64,000 nucleotides of DNA from NCBI RefSeq assembly GCF_012912005.1, contig NZ_JABBEA010000017.1, positions 62,001 through 126,000 of the forward strand, read 5' to 3'. Made by a program: the position numbers and the translations under genes. Below, one piece after another: positions 8,497 to 17,002 of the stretch (within the stretch, counting starts at the first letter, position 1; every line of letters starts with the position of its first letter). Under the pieces are notes generated by a model that saw only the letters and a program-made list of their open reading frames with translations, ran no database searches and was not told where the DNA came from. This DNA comes from Paenibacillus sp. SZ31. GTDB lineage: Bacteria > Bacillota > Bacilli > Paenibacillales > Paenibacillaceae.

Positions 8497-9027
8497 TTGA
8501 AGAAAAAAAAGAAGTGGATATGGATTTCGCTCCTTGCACTGGTTCTGATTCTGTTTGGACTTCAGCGTTATTACGTCTATGTCACGCAGGACCAGCGCAA
8601 AGAAGAAGCGCTTGCCATACTGGCAGCACAGGAGCAACTGGGCATTACATCCTATGATGAATTGCGAAAGTACATCTGGGGAGATAAAGAAGGCTCTGAC
8701 AACATCTACTGGACCCTGATCGGCAAAAATAAGGATAACCAGGATGTCATGGTCTGGGTTAAATTCGATGCAAACAATCAACCTGCCACAGGGGCAAATG
8801 CTATACACAGCGAACTGCTGCAGAATGGTATGACCGAAGCGCAGATCCGCAATCGTTTCAGTTCTGAAGTTCCTGCGGGTGAGATTAAGCGAATCATGCC
8901 CGGAGTTGTGAATGGGATATATGTGTGGCAAGTGTATTATAAGGACGGCACTCATAACCACTATCGCTTTTATCGTTTTAGCAACGGAGAACAGGTGGAC
9001 CTGGTCTACACTCTCCCGAACAGCTAG
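8497..9027 (+). CDS. TseB-like (YpmB-like) membrane-anchored cell-wall elongation factor
   Basis: A 176-residue protein with a short Lys-rich cytoplasmic start, one membrane segment (about residues 7-22, ISLLALVLILFGLQ) and an extracytoplasmic domain with two similar halves of the PepSY/DUF5590 kind, each ending in aromatic strands (WTLIGKN..., VWQVYYKDG...). In B. subtilis the equivalent YpmB (TseB) lies beside dinG and asnS and affects penicillin-binding protein PBP2A and wall elongation. The start is TTG at 8497, placed 8 bases after GGGAAAGGAAG; no nearer ATG fits. Family by sequence and synteny; the role is inferred. Confidence 0.75.
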   Translation: MKKKKKWIWISLLALVLILFGLQRYYVYVTQDQRKEEALAILAAQEQLGITSYDELRKYIWGDKEGSDNIYWTLIGKNKDNQDVMVWVKFDANNQPATGANAIHSELLQNGMTEAQIRNRFSSEVPAGEIKRIMPGVVNGIYVWQVYYKDGTHNHYRFYRFSNGEQVDLVYTLPNS

Positions 9028-9037
9028 AAACAATTAC

Positions 9038-9082
9038 AAAGAACCGGCAGACGGATATCCGACTGAACCGGTTCTTTGTGTT
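9038..9082 (+). terminator. Intrinsic terminator after the tseB-like gene
   Basis: Arms CAAAGAACCGG and CCGGTTCTTTG enclose a loop of about 20 bases, followed by TGTTGT. The T-run is weak but the stem is long. Confidence 0.65.
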
Positions 9083-9422
9083 GTCTGTAAACATATTTGA
9101 TTTAAATAAATCAATTTCATAATACCTTTAGCTGCTTCAATCAAGGGTAGATATAGATCAAAACGATTCAATTTGTCTATATCTAGTTACAAAAATCTAT
9201 TTTTAGTGAGTTATGAAAATGATTTAAATAGTTAAAATTAATAATTTATTCATATTTTCGCCTTCGAAATTGTATATACGATGTGATATACTCAGATATG
9301 TACTCAAAGTTACATTGCAAACAAATAATCCTGTCAAAATTTTCGCAGGAGTCTATGTGCACATATTCGTATTATACCAAAAAGCCAGTAGGTTAGGCCA
9401 ATATCTGGGAGGGGTAATTCAC
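9083..9422 (+). other. AT-rich intergenic region with a probable promoter for the AAA-protease operon
   Basis: No gene is seen in these 340 bases. An extended -10 (TG, one base, TATACT at 9287-9292) is a reasonable promoter, about 130 bases before the TTG start at 9423. The region 9083-9240 is very AT-rich with no clear structure. Confidence 0.45.
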
Positions 9423-9950
9423 TTGAAGCTAAAAGTATTGCCTATTGCTTTAACTGCCGTCATTTCAGCCGTTGTGTTGTTTGGAGGTTGGTTTGTGTAT
9501 CGTCAGGTGGCTATGCAGAATCCGATTGAAAAGATGGTTACCCAGTACGATGGAGTCAATGACGTTCAATTAACTATTAACCGCAATGACGTACAATTGA
9601 AACTGGATCTGCAACCCGATGTTGATTTGGGCAGACTGGTACAATACATTCACAAAGAAGGACAGACCCTGATTGGAACACGTTCACTAAAGTTGGATGT
9701 TGTGGATCATTCCAGTGAAGCACTGGAAAGTTGGTGGGGTGATGCGATGTTTACCGTAGCTCAGGCGATGGAGAACAAACAGTACACCGAGATTACACCA
9801 ACGTTGTCCAAGATGGCGACCAATGGAATTAAGGTAAATACAGCGATGGATGACAACAATGTATATGTTAGTCTCAGAGACGGAGATGCCAGCAAGTTTA
9901 TTATTCTGCCGCGTGTGCCCGGTCAGATAGGAGTGTGGCCTAATGCCTAA
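9423..9950 (+). CDS. Single-pass membrane protein encoded with an FtsH-like protease; unknown family
   Basis: From a TTG at 9423, 9-10 bases after GGGAGGGG, the frame encodes 175 residues. There is one membrane segment (about residues 5-25, LPIALTAVISAVVLFGGWFVY), then a hydrophilic extracytoplasmic domain of about 145 residues with alternating strands (DVQLTINRNDVQLKLDL). An earlier in-frame start at 9270 has no ribosome site and would add an unlikely leader. It overlaps the downstream AAA protease by 8 bases, so the two are almost certainly made together. I do not recognise a named family. A role as extracytoplasmic partner of the protease is inference. Confidence 0.7.
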   Translation: MKLKVLPIALTAVISAVVLFGGWFVYRQVAMQNPIEKMVTQYDGVNDVQLTINRNDVQLKLDLQPDVDLGRLVQYIHKEGQTLIGTRSLKLDVVDHSSEALESWWGDAMFTVAQAMENKQYTEITPTLSKMATNGIKVNTAMDDNNVYVSLRDGDASKFIILPRVPGQIGVWPNA

Positions 9951-11445
9951 GTGGACAAAAGAAGTTGCCATTGGATTTTTTCCTGTGTTGATTATTTTCC
10001 TTGCTTTTACTGGTGTTAATATTGTTCCGATTCTGATTGCAGCGGTGCTTGTCGGAGCTTTGCTGTTCATGATGCAAATGCGCGGCGGGATAACCGTAGG
10101 CGCAGCACAGGAACGTAAACGGAAGAAAAAAGGACCTTCCAAACTTACTTTTGAAGAAATTGGAGGTCAGGACAGTGCCAAGCAGGAATTGCGTGAAGCA
10201 CTCGACTTTCTCATCAAACACGAAGAAATTCGGAAGTTCGGGATTCGTCCGTTAAAAGGCATCTTGCTGACGGGCCCTCCAGGGACAGGGAAAACGTTGA
10301 TGGCCAAGGCTGCTGCCCATTACACGGATTCTGTTTTCGTAGCAGCATCGGGTAGTGAGTTTGTGGAAATGTATGTTGGTGTGGGTGCCAGCAGAATTCG
10401 GGATTTGTTCAAGGACGCGAGAACCCGTGCGACCAAGGAAAATAAGGAAAACGCCATTATATTTATCGATGAGATCGATGTTATCGGGGGGAAACGTGAA
10501 GGCGGTCAACAGCGTGAGTATGATCAGACGCTGAATCAACTCTTGACGGAAATGGATGGAATCTATTCTTCTGACACACCGAGAATTCTGGTTATCGCTG
10601 CAACGAACCGCAAAGAAATGCTGGATAGCGCTCTGACGCGTCCGGGACGTTTTGACCGTCATATTCAAGTGGATTTGCCGGACAAGAAGGGTAGAAAGCA
10701 TATCCTGGAACTGCATGCGGTGAATAAACCTCTGATGGAGGAAGTGAATCTGGAGAAGACTGCGGAAGAATCGTATGGTTTCTCCGGTGCACAGCTTGAG
10801 AGTGTTATGAACGAAGCGGCAATATACGCCATGCGGGACGGGTTGTTAAACATTGAACAGCGGCACTTGTCCCTGGCTATTGATAAAGTCATGATGGGTG
10901 AGAAGACAGACCGTGAATCCAGTGTAGAAGAGAAGAAAAGGGTCGCCATCCATGAGTTGGGACATGCCATTATGGCTGAACTCGTTCGTCCAGGAAGTGT
11001 AAGCCAGGTGGCTCTCAGTCCGCGTGGGCAGGCACTGGGATACGTACGTCATAACCCTCAACAGGAACAGTTCCTTTATACGAAGCGCTTTCTGGAGGAG
11101 CAGATCATGATTGCACTCGGAGGGGCAGCTGCGGAGGAAATGTATTACGGTGGACGTTCCACTGGGTCACGTAATGACTTTGATCAGGCGACCAATGTGG
11201 TGCAGACGATGATGGCTTCCGGGTTGACTTCACTTGGTATTGTGAACATGGATATGGTTACAACCGAGGAGCTCATGCGGGAGAATAAATTGATTTTGCA
11301 AGAACTTATGGAGCAGACGAAACGGTTGCTTGAAGAACAACGGACAATATTCGACAATTCCCTCGACATCCTGATTCGGGAGGAAGTATTGTCTGGGGAG
11401 CAATTTCGTTGTCAATTTCGTGACAGTGCCCTTTTACCAGCATAA
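9943..11445 (+). CDS. FtsH-like membrane AAA+ ATPase / M41 zinc metalloprotease lacking the extracytoplasmic domain
   Basis: The 500-residue protein begins with a tight two-helix membrane hairpin (about residues 8-45), unlike classical FtsH, where two helices flank an extracytoplasmic domain of 70 or more residues. The AAA module follows: FEEIGGQDSAKQEL, LLTGPPGTGKTLMAKA (Walker A), the pore loop MYVGVGASRIRDLF, IIFIDEIDVIG (Walker B) and RPGRFDRH. The M41 protease has HELGHA (HExxH) and the third zinc ligand in SRNDFDQAT. It should degrade membrane or unfolded cytosolic proteins using ATP. It differs from housekeeping ftsH by length (500 versus about 640), so it is probably a paralogue. A terminator overlaps its end. 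Confidence 0.88.
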   Translation: MPKWTKEVAIGFFPVLIIFLAFTGVNIVPILIAAVLVGALLFMMQMRGGITVGAAQERKRKKKGPSKLTFEEIGGQDSAKQELREALDFLIKHEEIRKFGIRPLKGILLTGPPGTGKTLMAKAAAHYTDSVFVAASGSEFVEMYVGVGASRIRDLFKDARTRATKENKENAIIFIDEIDVIGGKREGGQQREYDQTLNQLLTEMDGIYSSDTPRILVIAATNRKEMLDSALTRPGRFDRHIQVDLPDKKGRKHILELHAVNKPLMEEVNLEKTAEESYGFSGAQLESVMNEAAIYAMRDGLLNIEQRHLSLAIDKVMMGEKTDRESSVEEKKRVAIHELGHAIMAELVRPGSVSQVALSPRGQALGYVRHNPQQEQFLYTKRFLEEQIMIALGGAAAEEMYYGGRSTGSRNDFDQATNVVQTMMASGLTSLGIVNMDMVTTEELMRENKLILQELMEQTKRLLEEQRTIFDNSLDILIREEVLSGEQFRCQFRDSALLPA

Positions 11446-11472
11446 TTTATTTATGCTGGTTATTTTTTTTTA
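11436..11472 (+). terminator. Intrinsic terminator overlapping the end of the AAA-protease gene
   Basis: ACCAGCATAA (11436-11445, containing the TAA stop) pairs with TTATGCTGGT (11451-11460), followed by TATTTTTTTTTT. The last codons of the gene form the left arm. Confidence 0.9.
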
Positions 11473-11578
11473 CATTTCACTCGTGCTAAGATATTATTAT
11501 ATGTTGGGTCGAAATTTGTAATTTTCGGCGAACAGGGTACAATAGAGAAATAGAGAACCGAAAGGATGGAGCAGAACC

Positions 11579-12451
11579 ATGTTTTTCAAAAAAATAGGAG
11601 TTGTCGGTGGCGGTACGATGGGACAAGGTATTTCCCAGATGCTCGCAGCCAAAGGACTTGATGTGCTTCTCGTGGAGCATACAACACAAAAGCTGGATCA
11701 TGCATATGACATGATCGAAACAAACTTGGATAAACAATTAGAGAAATGGGCGATTACAAAAGCGGAGAAGAAATTGATCCTTTCCCGTATTACCAAGGTA
11801 GCTCATTTAGCTGAACTTGGAACTTGTGATATGGTCATTGAGACGATCTCAGAGGATCTGGATGCGAAAAAAGCAGTATTCAGCCAACTGGACCAAGTTT
11901 GCCCAAGCAATGTCATTCTGGCAAGTAATACATCCACGCTGAGTTTGACCGAGCTTGCAAGCTCGACCAAATACCCAGAGCGTGTTATTGGTATGCACTT
12001 TATTCACCCGGTATCCCGGGTTGATCTTGTAGAGATTATTCGTGGACTGAAAACTTCGGATACGACATTCGAAGAGACCAGACGTTTTGTAGAAGAAGTA
12101 GCGGACAAAAAAGGGGTTATGATCTATGAATCCCCTGGATTCGTAACTTCCCGTCTGATCTGCCTGCTGATTAACGAAGCATTGCATGTATTACAAGAAG
12201 GTGTTGCATCTGCTGAAGATATCGATGATGCAATGCGTATCGGATACAACTTCCAACATGGACCACTCGAAATGGCTGACCGTTTCGGATTGGATTCTGT
12301 TGAAGCTGCACTCGAAAGAATGTTCCGTGAATTCGGAGAATTGAAATATCGTCCTTCCACAGTCCTGAAGAAAATGGTGCGTGCAGGACACCTGGGTGTT
12401 AAATCAGGCGAAGGATTCTTCAAGTACGACAAGGATGGTGACCGACTGTGA
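11579..12451 (+). CDS. 3-hydroxybutyryl-CoA dehydrogenase (3-hydroxyacyl-CoA dehydrogenase family)
   Basis: A 290-residue NAD(P)-dependent enzyme that interconverts 3-hydroxyacyl-CoA and 3-oxoacyl-CoA, as in short-chain fatty-acid or butyrate metabolism. The N-terminal Rossmann domain has IGVVGGGTMGQGISQ. Further family motifs are ASNTSTLSLTEL, GMHFIHPVSRVDLVEII (with the catalytic His) and ESPGFVTSRLICLLINEA, ending in the helical C-terminal dimer domain (GPLEMADRFGLD). Length is typical of the Hbd/MmgB group. It overlaps ackA by 4 bases (GTGA), an uncommon partner, which suggests a shared role in overflow or acyl-CoA metabolism. Chain-length specificity is not readable. Confidence 0.9.
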   Translation: MFFKKIGVVGGGTMGQGISQMLAAKGLDVLLVEHTTQKLDHAYDMIETNLDKQLEKWAITKAEKKLILSRITKVAHLAELGTCDMVIETISEDLDAKKAVFSQLDQVCPSNVILASNTSTLSLTELASSTKYPERVIGMHFIHPVSRVDLVEIIRGLKTSDTTFEETRRFVEEVADKKGVMIYESPGFVTSRLICLLINEALHVLQEGVASAEDIDDAMRIGYNFQHGPLEMADRFGLDSVEAALERMFREFGELKYRPSTVLKKMVRAGHLGVKSGEGFFKYDKDGDRL

Positions 12452-13653
12452 AAGTACTCGTAATTAATGCGGGGAGTTCCTCGCTCAAATATCAACTGTA
12501 TAATATGACTGACGAATCTGTACTGGCTAAAGGTCTGGTAGAGCGGATCGGAATGGATTCTTCCATTCTGACGCACAAACCGACAGGCCGTGAGGATGTT
12601 ACAGAAGTTAGCGAAATTCTGGAACATACAACAGCGATCCGTAAAGTCATCGATATTTTGACTGACAAAGAAAACGGTGTGTTAGGTTCCGTAAGTGAAA
12701 TTCAAGCTGTTGGACACCGTGTTGTTCACGGTGGTGAAGCATTTAAGGAATCTGCATTGGTAGATGATGCTGCCAAAGCTGAAATTCGCCGTCTGTTCGA
12801 TCTGGCTCCACTTCATAACCCGGCAGCCATGATGGGTATCCGCGCGGCAGAGTCAAATATGCCAGGTGTGCCTCAGGTTATGGTCTTCGATACGGCTTTC
12901 CATCAAACGATGCCGGAAAAAGCATATCTGTACGCTATTCCGCGTGTACTTTACAAAAAATATAAAGTACGTCGCTACGGCGCACATGGTACTTCCCATG
13001 ATTTCGTAAGCAAAGCAGCTGCTGAGTATTTGGATCGTCCAGTAGAAGATCTGAAAATCATCACTTGTCACGTGGGTAACGGTGGTAGTGTAACAGCAGT
13101 TAAAGGTGGCGTATCCGTGGATACTTCGATGGGTATGACTCCGCTTGAAGGTCTGATGATGGGAACGCGTTCTGGTGACCTTGACCCAGCCATCGTACCT
13201 TATGTAATGAACAAGGAAGAACTGAGCGTAAGCGAAGTGAACTCCATGTTGAACAAACACAGTGGATTGCTTGCAATCTCCGGAATCAGCAGTGACATGC
13301 GTGAGATTACGGAAGGTATGGAGAATGGCGATGCCAACTCCACGCTTGCTTTTGAAATGTACGAATATCGTCTGCGTAAATACATCGGTTCATATGCAGC
13401 TGCAATGAACGGTGTAGACGTGATCGTATTCACGGCTGGTGTAGGTGAGAACTCCGTTGTTCTTCGCCAAAAAGTATGTGAGCAGCTTACTTATCTGGGT
13501 GTTGAACTGGATGAAGCGCTGAATGCCATTCGTTCTGGCGAACCACGCCGGATCACAACAGCGAATTCCAAAGTGGAAGTTCTCGTTGTGCCAACAAACG
13601 AAGAATTGGTCATTGCACGCGATACACACCGAATCGTATTGAATTCTCAGTAA
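12448..13653 (+). CDS. ackA: Acetate kinase
   Basis: AckA reversibly transfers phosphate between acetyl phosphate and ADP, making ATP during acetate overflow. The 401-residue protein has the ASKHA-fold family signatures: VLVINAGSSSLKYQ at the N-terminus, GHRVVHGGE, MVFDTAFHQTMP, GAHGTSHDFV, TCHVGNGGSV, SMGMTPLEGLMMGTRSGDLDP and FTAGVGENS. The start is GTG at 12448, overlapping the TGA of the dehydrogenase gene, so translation is probably coupled. A hairpin lies between this gene and asnS. Confidence 0.97.
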   Translation: MKVLVINAGSSSLKYQLYNMTDESVLAKGLVERIGMDSSILTHKPTGREDVTEVSEILEHTTAIRKVIDILTDKENGVLGSVSEIQAVGHRVVHGGEAFKESALVDDAAKAEIRRLFDLAPLHNPAAMMGIRAAESNMPGVPQVMVFDTAFHQTMPEKAYLYAIPRVLYKKYKVRRYGAHGTSHDFVSKAAAEYLDRPVEDLKIITCHVGNGGSVTAVKGGVSVDTSMGMTPLEGLMMGTRSGDLDPAIVPYVMNKEELSVSEVNSMLNKHSGLLAISGISSDMREITEGMENGDANSTLAFEMYEYRLRKYIGSYAAAMNGVDVIVFTAGVGENSVVLRQKVCEQLTYLGVELDEALNAIRSGEPRRITTANSKVEVLVVPTNEELVIARDTHRIVLNSQ

Positions 13654-13687
13654 TCTAACTGTAAAGTAAATATAGAATGACAAGGAA

Positions 13688-13727
13688 GTGCAGAGGACAG
13701 GCATAAGCCTGCCCGCTGCATTTTCAA
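13688..13727 (+). terminator. Hairpin between ackA and asnS (terminator or leader structure)
   Basis: TGCAGAGGACAGGC pairs, with two mismatches, with GCCTGCCCGCTGCA around a 4-base loop, followed by TTTTC. The short T-tract makes it a weak terminator; it could also be a leader hairpin for asnS. No T-box consensus is present here. Confidence 0.55.
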
Positions 13728-13754
13728 ATTCAGGAACCAAGGGGAGATATGGGC

Positions 13755-15050
13755 ATGAATACGAATTGTGTAATTCGTAATGTGAACGAGCATGTGGGCG
13801 AAACCGTAACAATCGGTGCCTGGATTAACAACAAACGTTCCAGCGGTAAAATTCAGTTTTTGCAGCTACGTGATGGAACCGGATATATCCAAGGGGTTGT
13901 TGTGAAAAGTGAAGTTAGTGAAGAGATCTGGAACAATGCCAAGAGCCTGACACAAGAAAGCTCTTTGTATGTTACAGGTATTATTCGTGAAGAGCCTCGC
14001 AGTGCGTCCGGTTATGAGATGACAGTTACTGGGGTGGAAATCATTCACCTGACTGAAAACTATCCAATTACGCCTAAAGAACATGGTGTTGATTTCTTGA
14101 TGGACCATCGTCATCTGTGGCTCCGTTCTACGAAGCAACGTGCAGTTATGGTGATTCGTGCAGAGATCATTCGTGCTGTTCAGCAGTTCTTTGATGGTAA
14201 CGGATTCACGCAAGTTGACCCTCCGATTTTGACACCATCGTCTGCGGAAGGAACAACGAACCTGTTCCACATCAAATACTTTGACGAAGATGCTTATCTG
14301 ACGCAAAGTGGTCAATTGTATATGGAAGCAGCAGCTATGGCGCTGGGCAAAGTATATTCCTTTGGTCCAACATTCCGCGCTGAGAAGTCCAAAACACGTC
14401 GTCACTTGATTGAGTTCTGGATGATTGAGCCGGAAATGGCATTTGTAGATCACGAGGAAAGTCTGCGAGTGCAAGAGAAGTTTATCGCTCATGTCGTTCA
14501 ATCCGTGGTGAAAAACTGCCGTGCAGAATTGGAATCCATCGGTCGTGACGTATCCAAACTCGAAGGCATCGTAGCTCCATTCCCGCGTATTACGTATGAT
14601 GAAGCGATTGAATTCCTGCATGGACAAGGCTTTGATATTCCTTGGGGAGAAGACTTTGGTGCACCACACGAAACAGCGATTGCTGAGAAGTACAATACAC
14701 CTGTCTTTATCACACATTACCCTGCTGGAATCAAAGCTTTCTATATGAAACCAGATCCGAATCGTCCTGAAGTTGTTCTCTGTGCGGATATGATCGCACC
14801 AGAAGGCTACGGAGAGATTATTGGTGGTTCGCAGCGTATCGATGATCCGGAATTGATGCAACAACGCTTTGAGGAGCACAACCTTTCGGATGAAGCTTAC
14901 CAATGGTATCTGGATCTACGTAAATACGGATCGGTTCCTCACTCCGGTTTCGGTCTGGGATTGGAGCGGACGGTAGCATGGATCTGTGGATTGGATCATG
15001 TACGTGAAACAATCGCATTCCCACGTATGCTCTATCGTCTGTACCCTTAA
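13755..15050 (+). CDS. asnS: Asparaginyl-tRNA synthetase
   Basis: AsnRS charges tRNA-Asn with asparagine. It is a class IIb synthetase of 431 residues with an N-terminal OB-fold anticodon-binding domain (TIGAWINNKRSSGKIQFLQLRD). Class II motif 1 lies around the IRAVQQFF region with DPPILTPSSAEG; motif 2 is FGPTFRAEKSKTRRHLIEFWMIEPE; motif 3 is GFGLGLERTVAW. The ATG at 13755 is 8 bases after GGGGAG; an in-frame ATG at 13749 is too close to that site. It is followed directly by dnaD, as in B. subtilis. Confidence 0.96.
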   Translation: MNTNCVIRNVNEHVGETVTIGAWINNKRSSGKIQFLQLRDGTGYIQGVVVKSEVSEEIWNNAKSLTQESSLYVTGIIREEPRSASGYEMTVTGVEIIHLTENYPITPKEHGVDFLMDHRHLWLRSTKQRAVMVIRAEIIRAVQQFFDGNGFTQVDPPILTPSSAEGTTNLFHIKYFDEDAYLTQSGQLYMEAAAMALGKVYSFGPTFRAEKSKTRRHLIEFWMIEPEMAFVDHEESLRVQEKFIAHVVQSVVKNCRAELESIGRDVSKLEGIVAPFPRITYDEAIEFLHGQGFDIPWGEDFGAPHETAIAEKYNTPVFITHYPAGIKAFYMKPDPNRPEVVLCADMIAPEGYGEIIGGSQRIDDPELMQQRFEEHNLSDEAYQWYLDLRKYGSVPHSGFGLGLERTVAWICGLDHVRETIAFPRMLYRLYP

Positions 15051-15070
15051 TGCTTAACCGAGGAGCGTCT

Positions 15071-15775
15071 ATGGAAGACACCACATCCAAAGCATGGTTG
15101 GATGGAGCAGCTTATGGCATGACTTCGGGTACAGCCCATCTGCCGTATGCCTTGTTACGTTATTATCACCAGCTTGGCCTATCAGATGCAGAAGTGCTTC
15201 TTCTGATTCAACTGTTAGGGTTTCGTCAGGCAGAGTTCAATGAGTTTCCCACGCTTGAAGAGCTTGCGGGACGCATGGGACTTGCACCTGAAGGCATTGC
15301 CAGAATGTTGCAACGTCTGATGAGGGATGGTTATATCGCGATAGACGAGCACCGTGATGAGGAACGTGACATCCAGTATGAGCGATATGATTTACATGGA
15401 TTATATGCCAAGCTCGCAGCGTGCACTGCCGAAGAAGTAGCCGCATACCGTGCGGAGCAGCTGAGCAGCAGTACAGCACGTCAAGATTCGAACAGTGTTC
15501 AAAAAGAAGAGGAAGAACGGAACATGTTCTCCATCTTCGAAAAAGAATTCGGACGTCCTCTCTCTCCAATGGAGTGCGAGACGATATCCAGCTGGTTGGA
15601 TCAGGATCGTTATCAAGAAGAGTTGATTCTCATGGCTCTGAAGGAAGCGGTTTTTGCAGGCAAAGTACACTTCCGGTATATCGATCGAATTCTGCTTGAG
15701 TGGAGTCGCAATCGTGTCAAGACCGTTCAAGACGCGAAGGCGTACACGCAACGGTTTCGTAATGGTGGACGTTAA
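15071..15775 (+). CDS. dnaD: DNA replication initiation protein DnaD
   Basis: DnaD is a helicase-loading and DNA-remodelling factor acting with DnaA, DnaB and DnaI at the replication origin and at restart sites. The 234-residue protein has an N-terminal winged-helix oligomerisation domain (LPYALLRYYHQLGLSDAEVLLLIQ...LEELAGRMG) and a C-terminal DnaB_2 domain (EFGRPLSPMECETISSW ... YIDRILLEW), the latter carrying the YxxxIxxxW DNA-binding motif. The ATG at 15071 has GAGGAG 5 bases upstream; an earlier in-frame ATG at 15050 overlaps the asnS stop and lacks such a site. In B. subtilis the next gene is nth; here nth is about 26 kb away. Confidence 0.93.
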   Translation: MEDTTSKAWLDGAAYGMTSGTAHLPYALLRYYHQLGLSDAEVLLLIQLLGFRQAEFNEFPTLEELAGRMGLAPEGIARMLQRLMRDGYIAIDEHRDEERDIQYERYDLHGLYAKLAACTAEEVAAYRAEQLSSSTARQDSNSVQKEEEERNMFSIFEKEFGRPLSPMECETISSWLDQDRYQEELILMALKEAVFAGKVHFRYIDRILLEWSRNRVKTVQDAKAYTQRFRNGGR

Positions 15776-15798
15776 TTTAAGTGTAGGCAGGAATAAGA

Positions 15799-15836
15799 AA
15801 CAGGCCAGAAGTCATTCTGTGCCTGTTTTTTTTGGA
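15799..15836 (+). terminator. Intrinsic terminator after dnaD
   Basis: ACAGGCCAGAA and TTCTGTGCCTGT form the stem with one unpaired base, followed by eight T residues. Confidence 0.9.
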
Positions 15837-15968
15837 TTATAGATTGGATGAGTTATCAGCGGCACCAACCTTTCAGGCAATGAATTCACTTTTTAAAATA
15901 ATTTGATGGATCACGCAGGGGTTAACACACAAGCTGTCGTCTATTGTATTGGAGAGGAGGGGAGAGTT

Positions 15969-16520
15969 ATTGATGAAGCGCGCGTAATCGAACAAATCCG
16001 TCAAGGAGATACATCCCAGATGCGTACTCTGATTGATAAGTATAGCCAGCATGTATATCATGTGGCCTATTCCGTACTCAGGAACGATCAGGAAGCACAG
16101 GATGCAGCTCAGGAGGCGTTCATTCAGATGTATAAGTCTCTCCCCGACTATCGTTCCGAAGGTTTCAAAACGTGGTTAACTCGAATCGCCTTTCACAAAG
16201 CGATTGATGCCAAACGCAAGCTGGGCAGACGAACTGCTGAGGATCTGGGTGGAGAAGAAAAAATAATCAATATGCCCGGACGGGATGAAGACGTTCTTGC
16301 CCGTCTCGTTCGTGAAGAACGTCAGGATAAACTTCGCGAACGAATTAATCAGTTGCCTGCTCAGCATCGTGACATTATTACTGCGTATTATTTAGGTGAA
16401 AAAAATTATGAGCAGATTGCCAGTGAGGCACAGGTGGCTGTGAAGACCGTGGAATCCCGCTTGTATCGTGCCCGGCAGTGGATTCGGAATCATTGGAAGG
16501 AGGATGAATGGCGTGAGTAA
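15969..16520 (+). CDS. ECF-type RNA polymerase sigma factor (SigW-like), probable ATT start
   Basis: A sigma-70 family ECF factor with regions 2 (TLIDKYSQHVYHVAYSVLRN, QDAAQEAFIQMYKSLPDYR, FKTWLTRIAFHKAIDAKR) and 4 (LRERINQLPAQHRDIITAYYLGEKNYEQIASEAQVAVKTVESRLYRARQ, positions about 130-177). ECF factors redirect RNA polymerase to envelope-stress promoters. The purine-rich site at 15951-15965 ends a few bases before an in-frame ATT at 15969, giving 183 residues beginning I(M)DEARVIEQ. The alternatives TTG 15903 and ATG 15906 have no ribosome site. The start is therefore uncertain. It overlaps the anti-sigma-like gene by 8 bases, the usual sigma/anti-sigma arrangement. Confidence 0.88.
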   Translation: MDEARVIEQIRQGDTSQMRTLIDKYSQHVYHVAYSVLRNDQEAQDAAQEAFIQMYKSLPDYRSEGFKTWLTRIAFHKAIDAKRKLGRRTAEDLGGEEKIINMPGRDEDVLARLVREERQDKLRERINQLPAQHRDIITAYYLGEKNYEQIASEAQVAVKTVESRLYRARQWIRNHWKEDEWRE

Positions 16521-16965
16521 ACAGGAGAAGTATACCACTGCACAATGGGCTGATTATATTGAAGGCCATATGAGTGAAACTCAAGCGAACCGAATGGAAC
16601 AGCTTCTGATGGAAGACCCGGATGCGATGGACAGCTATCTGGAAGCGCTCGGTATCCATGGGGAGCTGCCTCCGTTACATGACCCGACAGGGTTTGCGGA
16701 TTCAGTTATGCATCGGATTGAGGGTATTCAACCAACCAAATCACAACGAAAATCCCGCGCTGGACGAAACCGACGCTGGCTTGAACATAAAGTGTTTCAT
16801 TATGCAGTAGCGGCCTGTTTGACATTGATCTTCCTCTCGTCTGGACTTTTTGACAAGGTAGCCCCTTATCACAAGTTCCAGGATGGCGACCACAGAGGGT
16901 CTTTTACGGAGAAATGGACGGAGGCAGCCACTTCATGGCTGGATAACTTCAAGCCTAAACCATAA
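16513..16965 (+). CDS. Anti-sigma factor-like single-pass membrane protein
   Basis: A 150-residue protein from GTG 16513, 9 bases after AAGGAGG (an ATG at 16504 abuts that site). The N-terminal 75 residues are cytosolic and acidic (WADYIEGHMSETQANRMEQLL, DAMDSYLEAL), resembling the sigma-binding domain of RsiW-type anti-sigma factors. A single membrane segment follows (about residues 96-113, FHYAVAACLTLIFLSSGLF), then about 35 external residues. The HxxxCxxC zinc motif of ZAS anti-sigma factors is absent. The overlap with the sigma gene supports the role, in which the protein would hold the sigma factor at the membrane until a signal triggers release or proteolysis. Confidence 0.75.
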   Translation: MSKQEKYTTAQWADYIEGHMSETQANRMEQLLMEDPDAMDSYLEALGIHGELPPLHDPTGFADSVMHRIEGIQPTKSQRKSRAGRNRRWLEHKVFHYAVAACLTLIFLSSGLFDKVAPYHKFQDGDHRGSFTEKWTEAATSWLDNFKPKP

Positions 16966-17002
16966 ATGGTTTCGCATTGCCTGAAAAGAAAGGATGACGA
17001 CT

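Noticed and set aside
13688..13727. T-box before asnS
   Set aside because: No GGTGGTACCGCG-type element or specifier domain is present; only a single hairpin.
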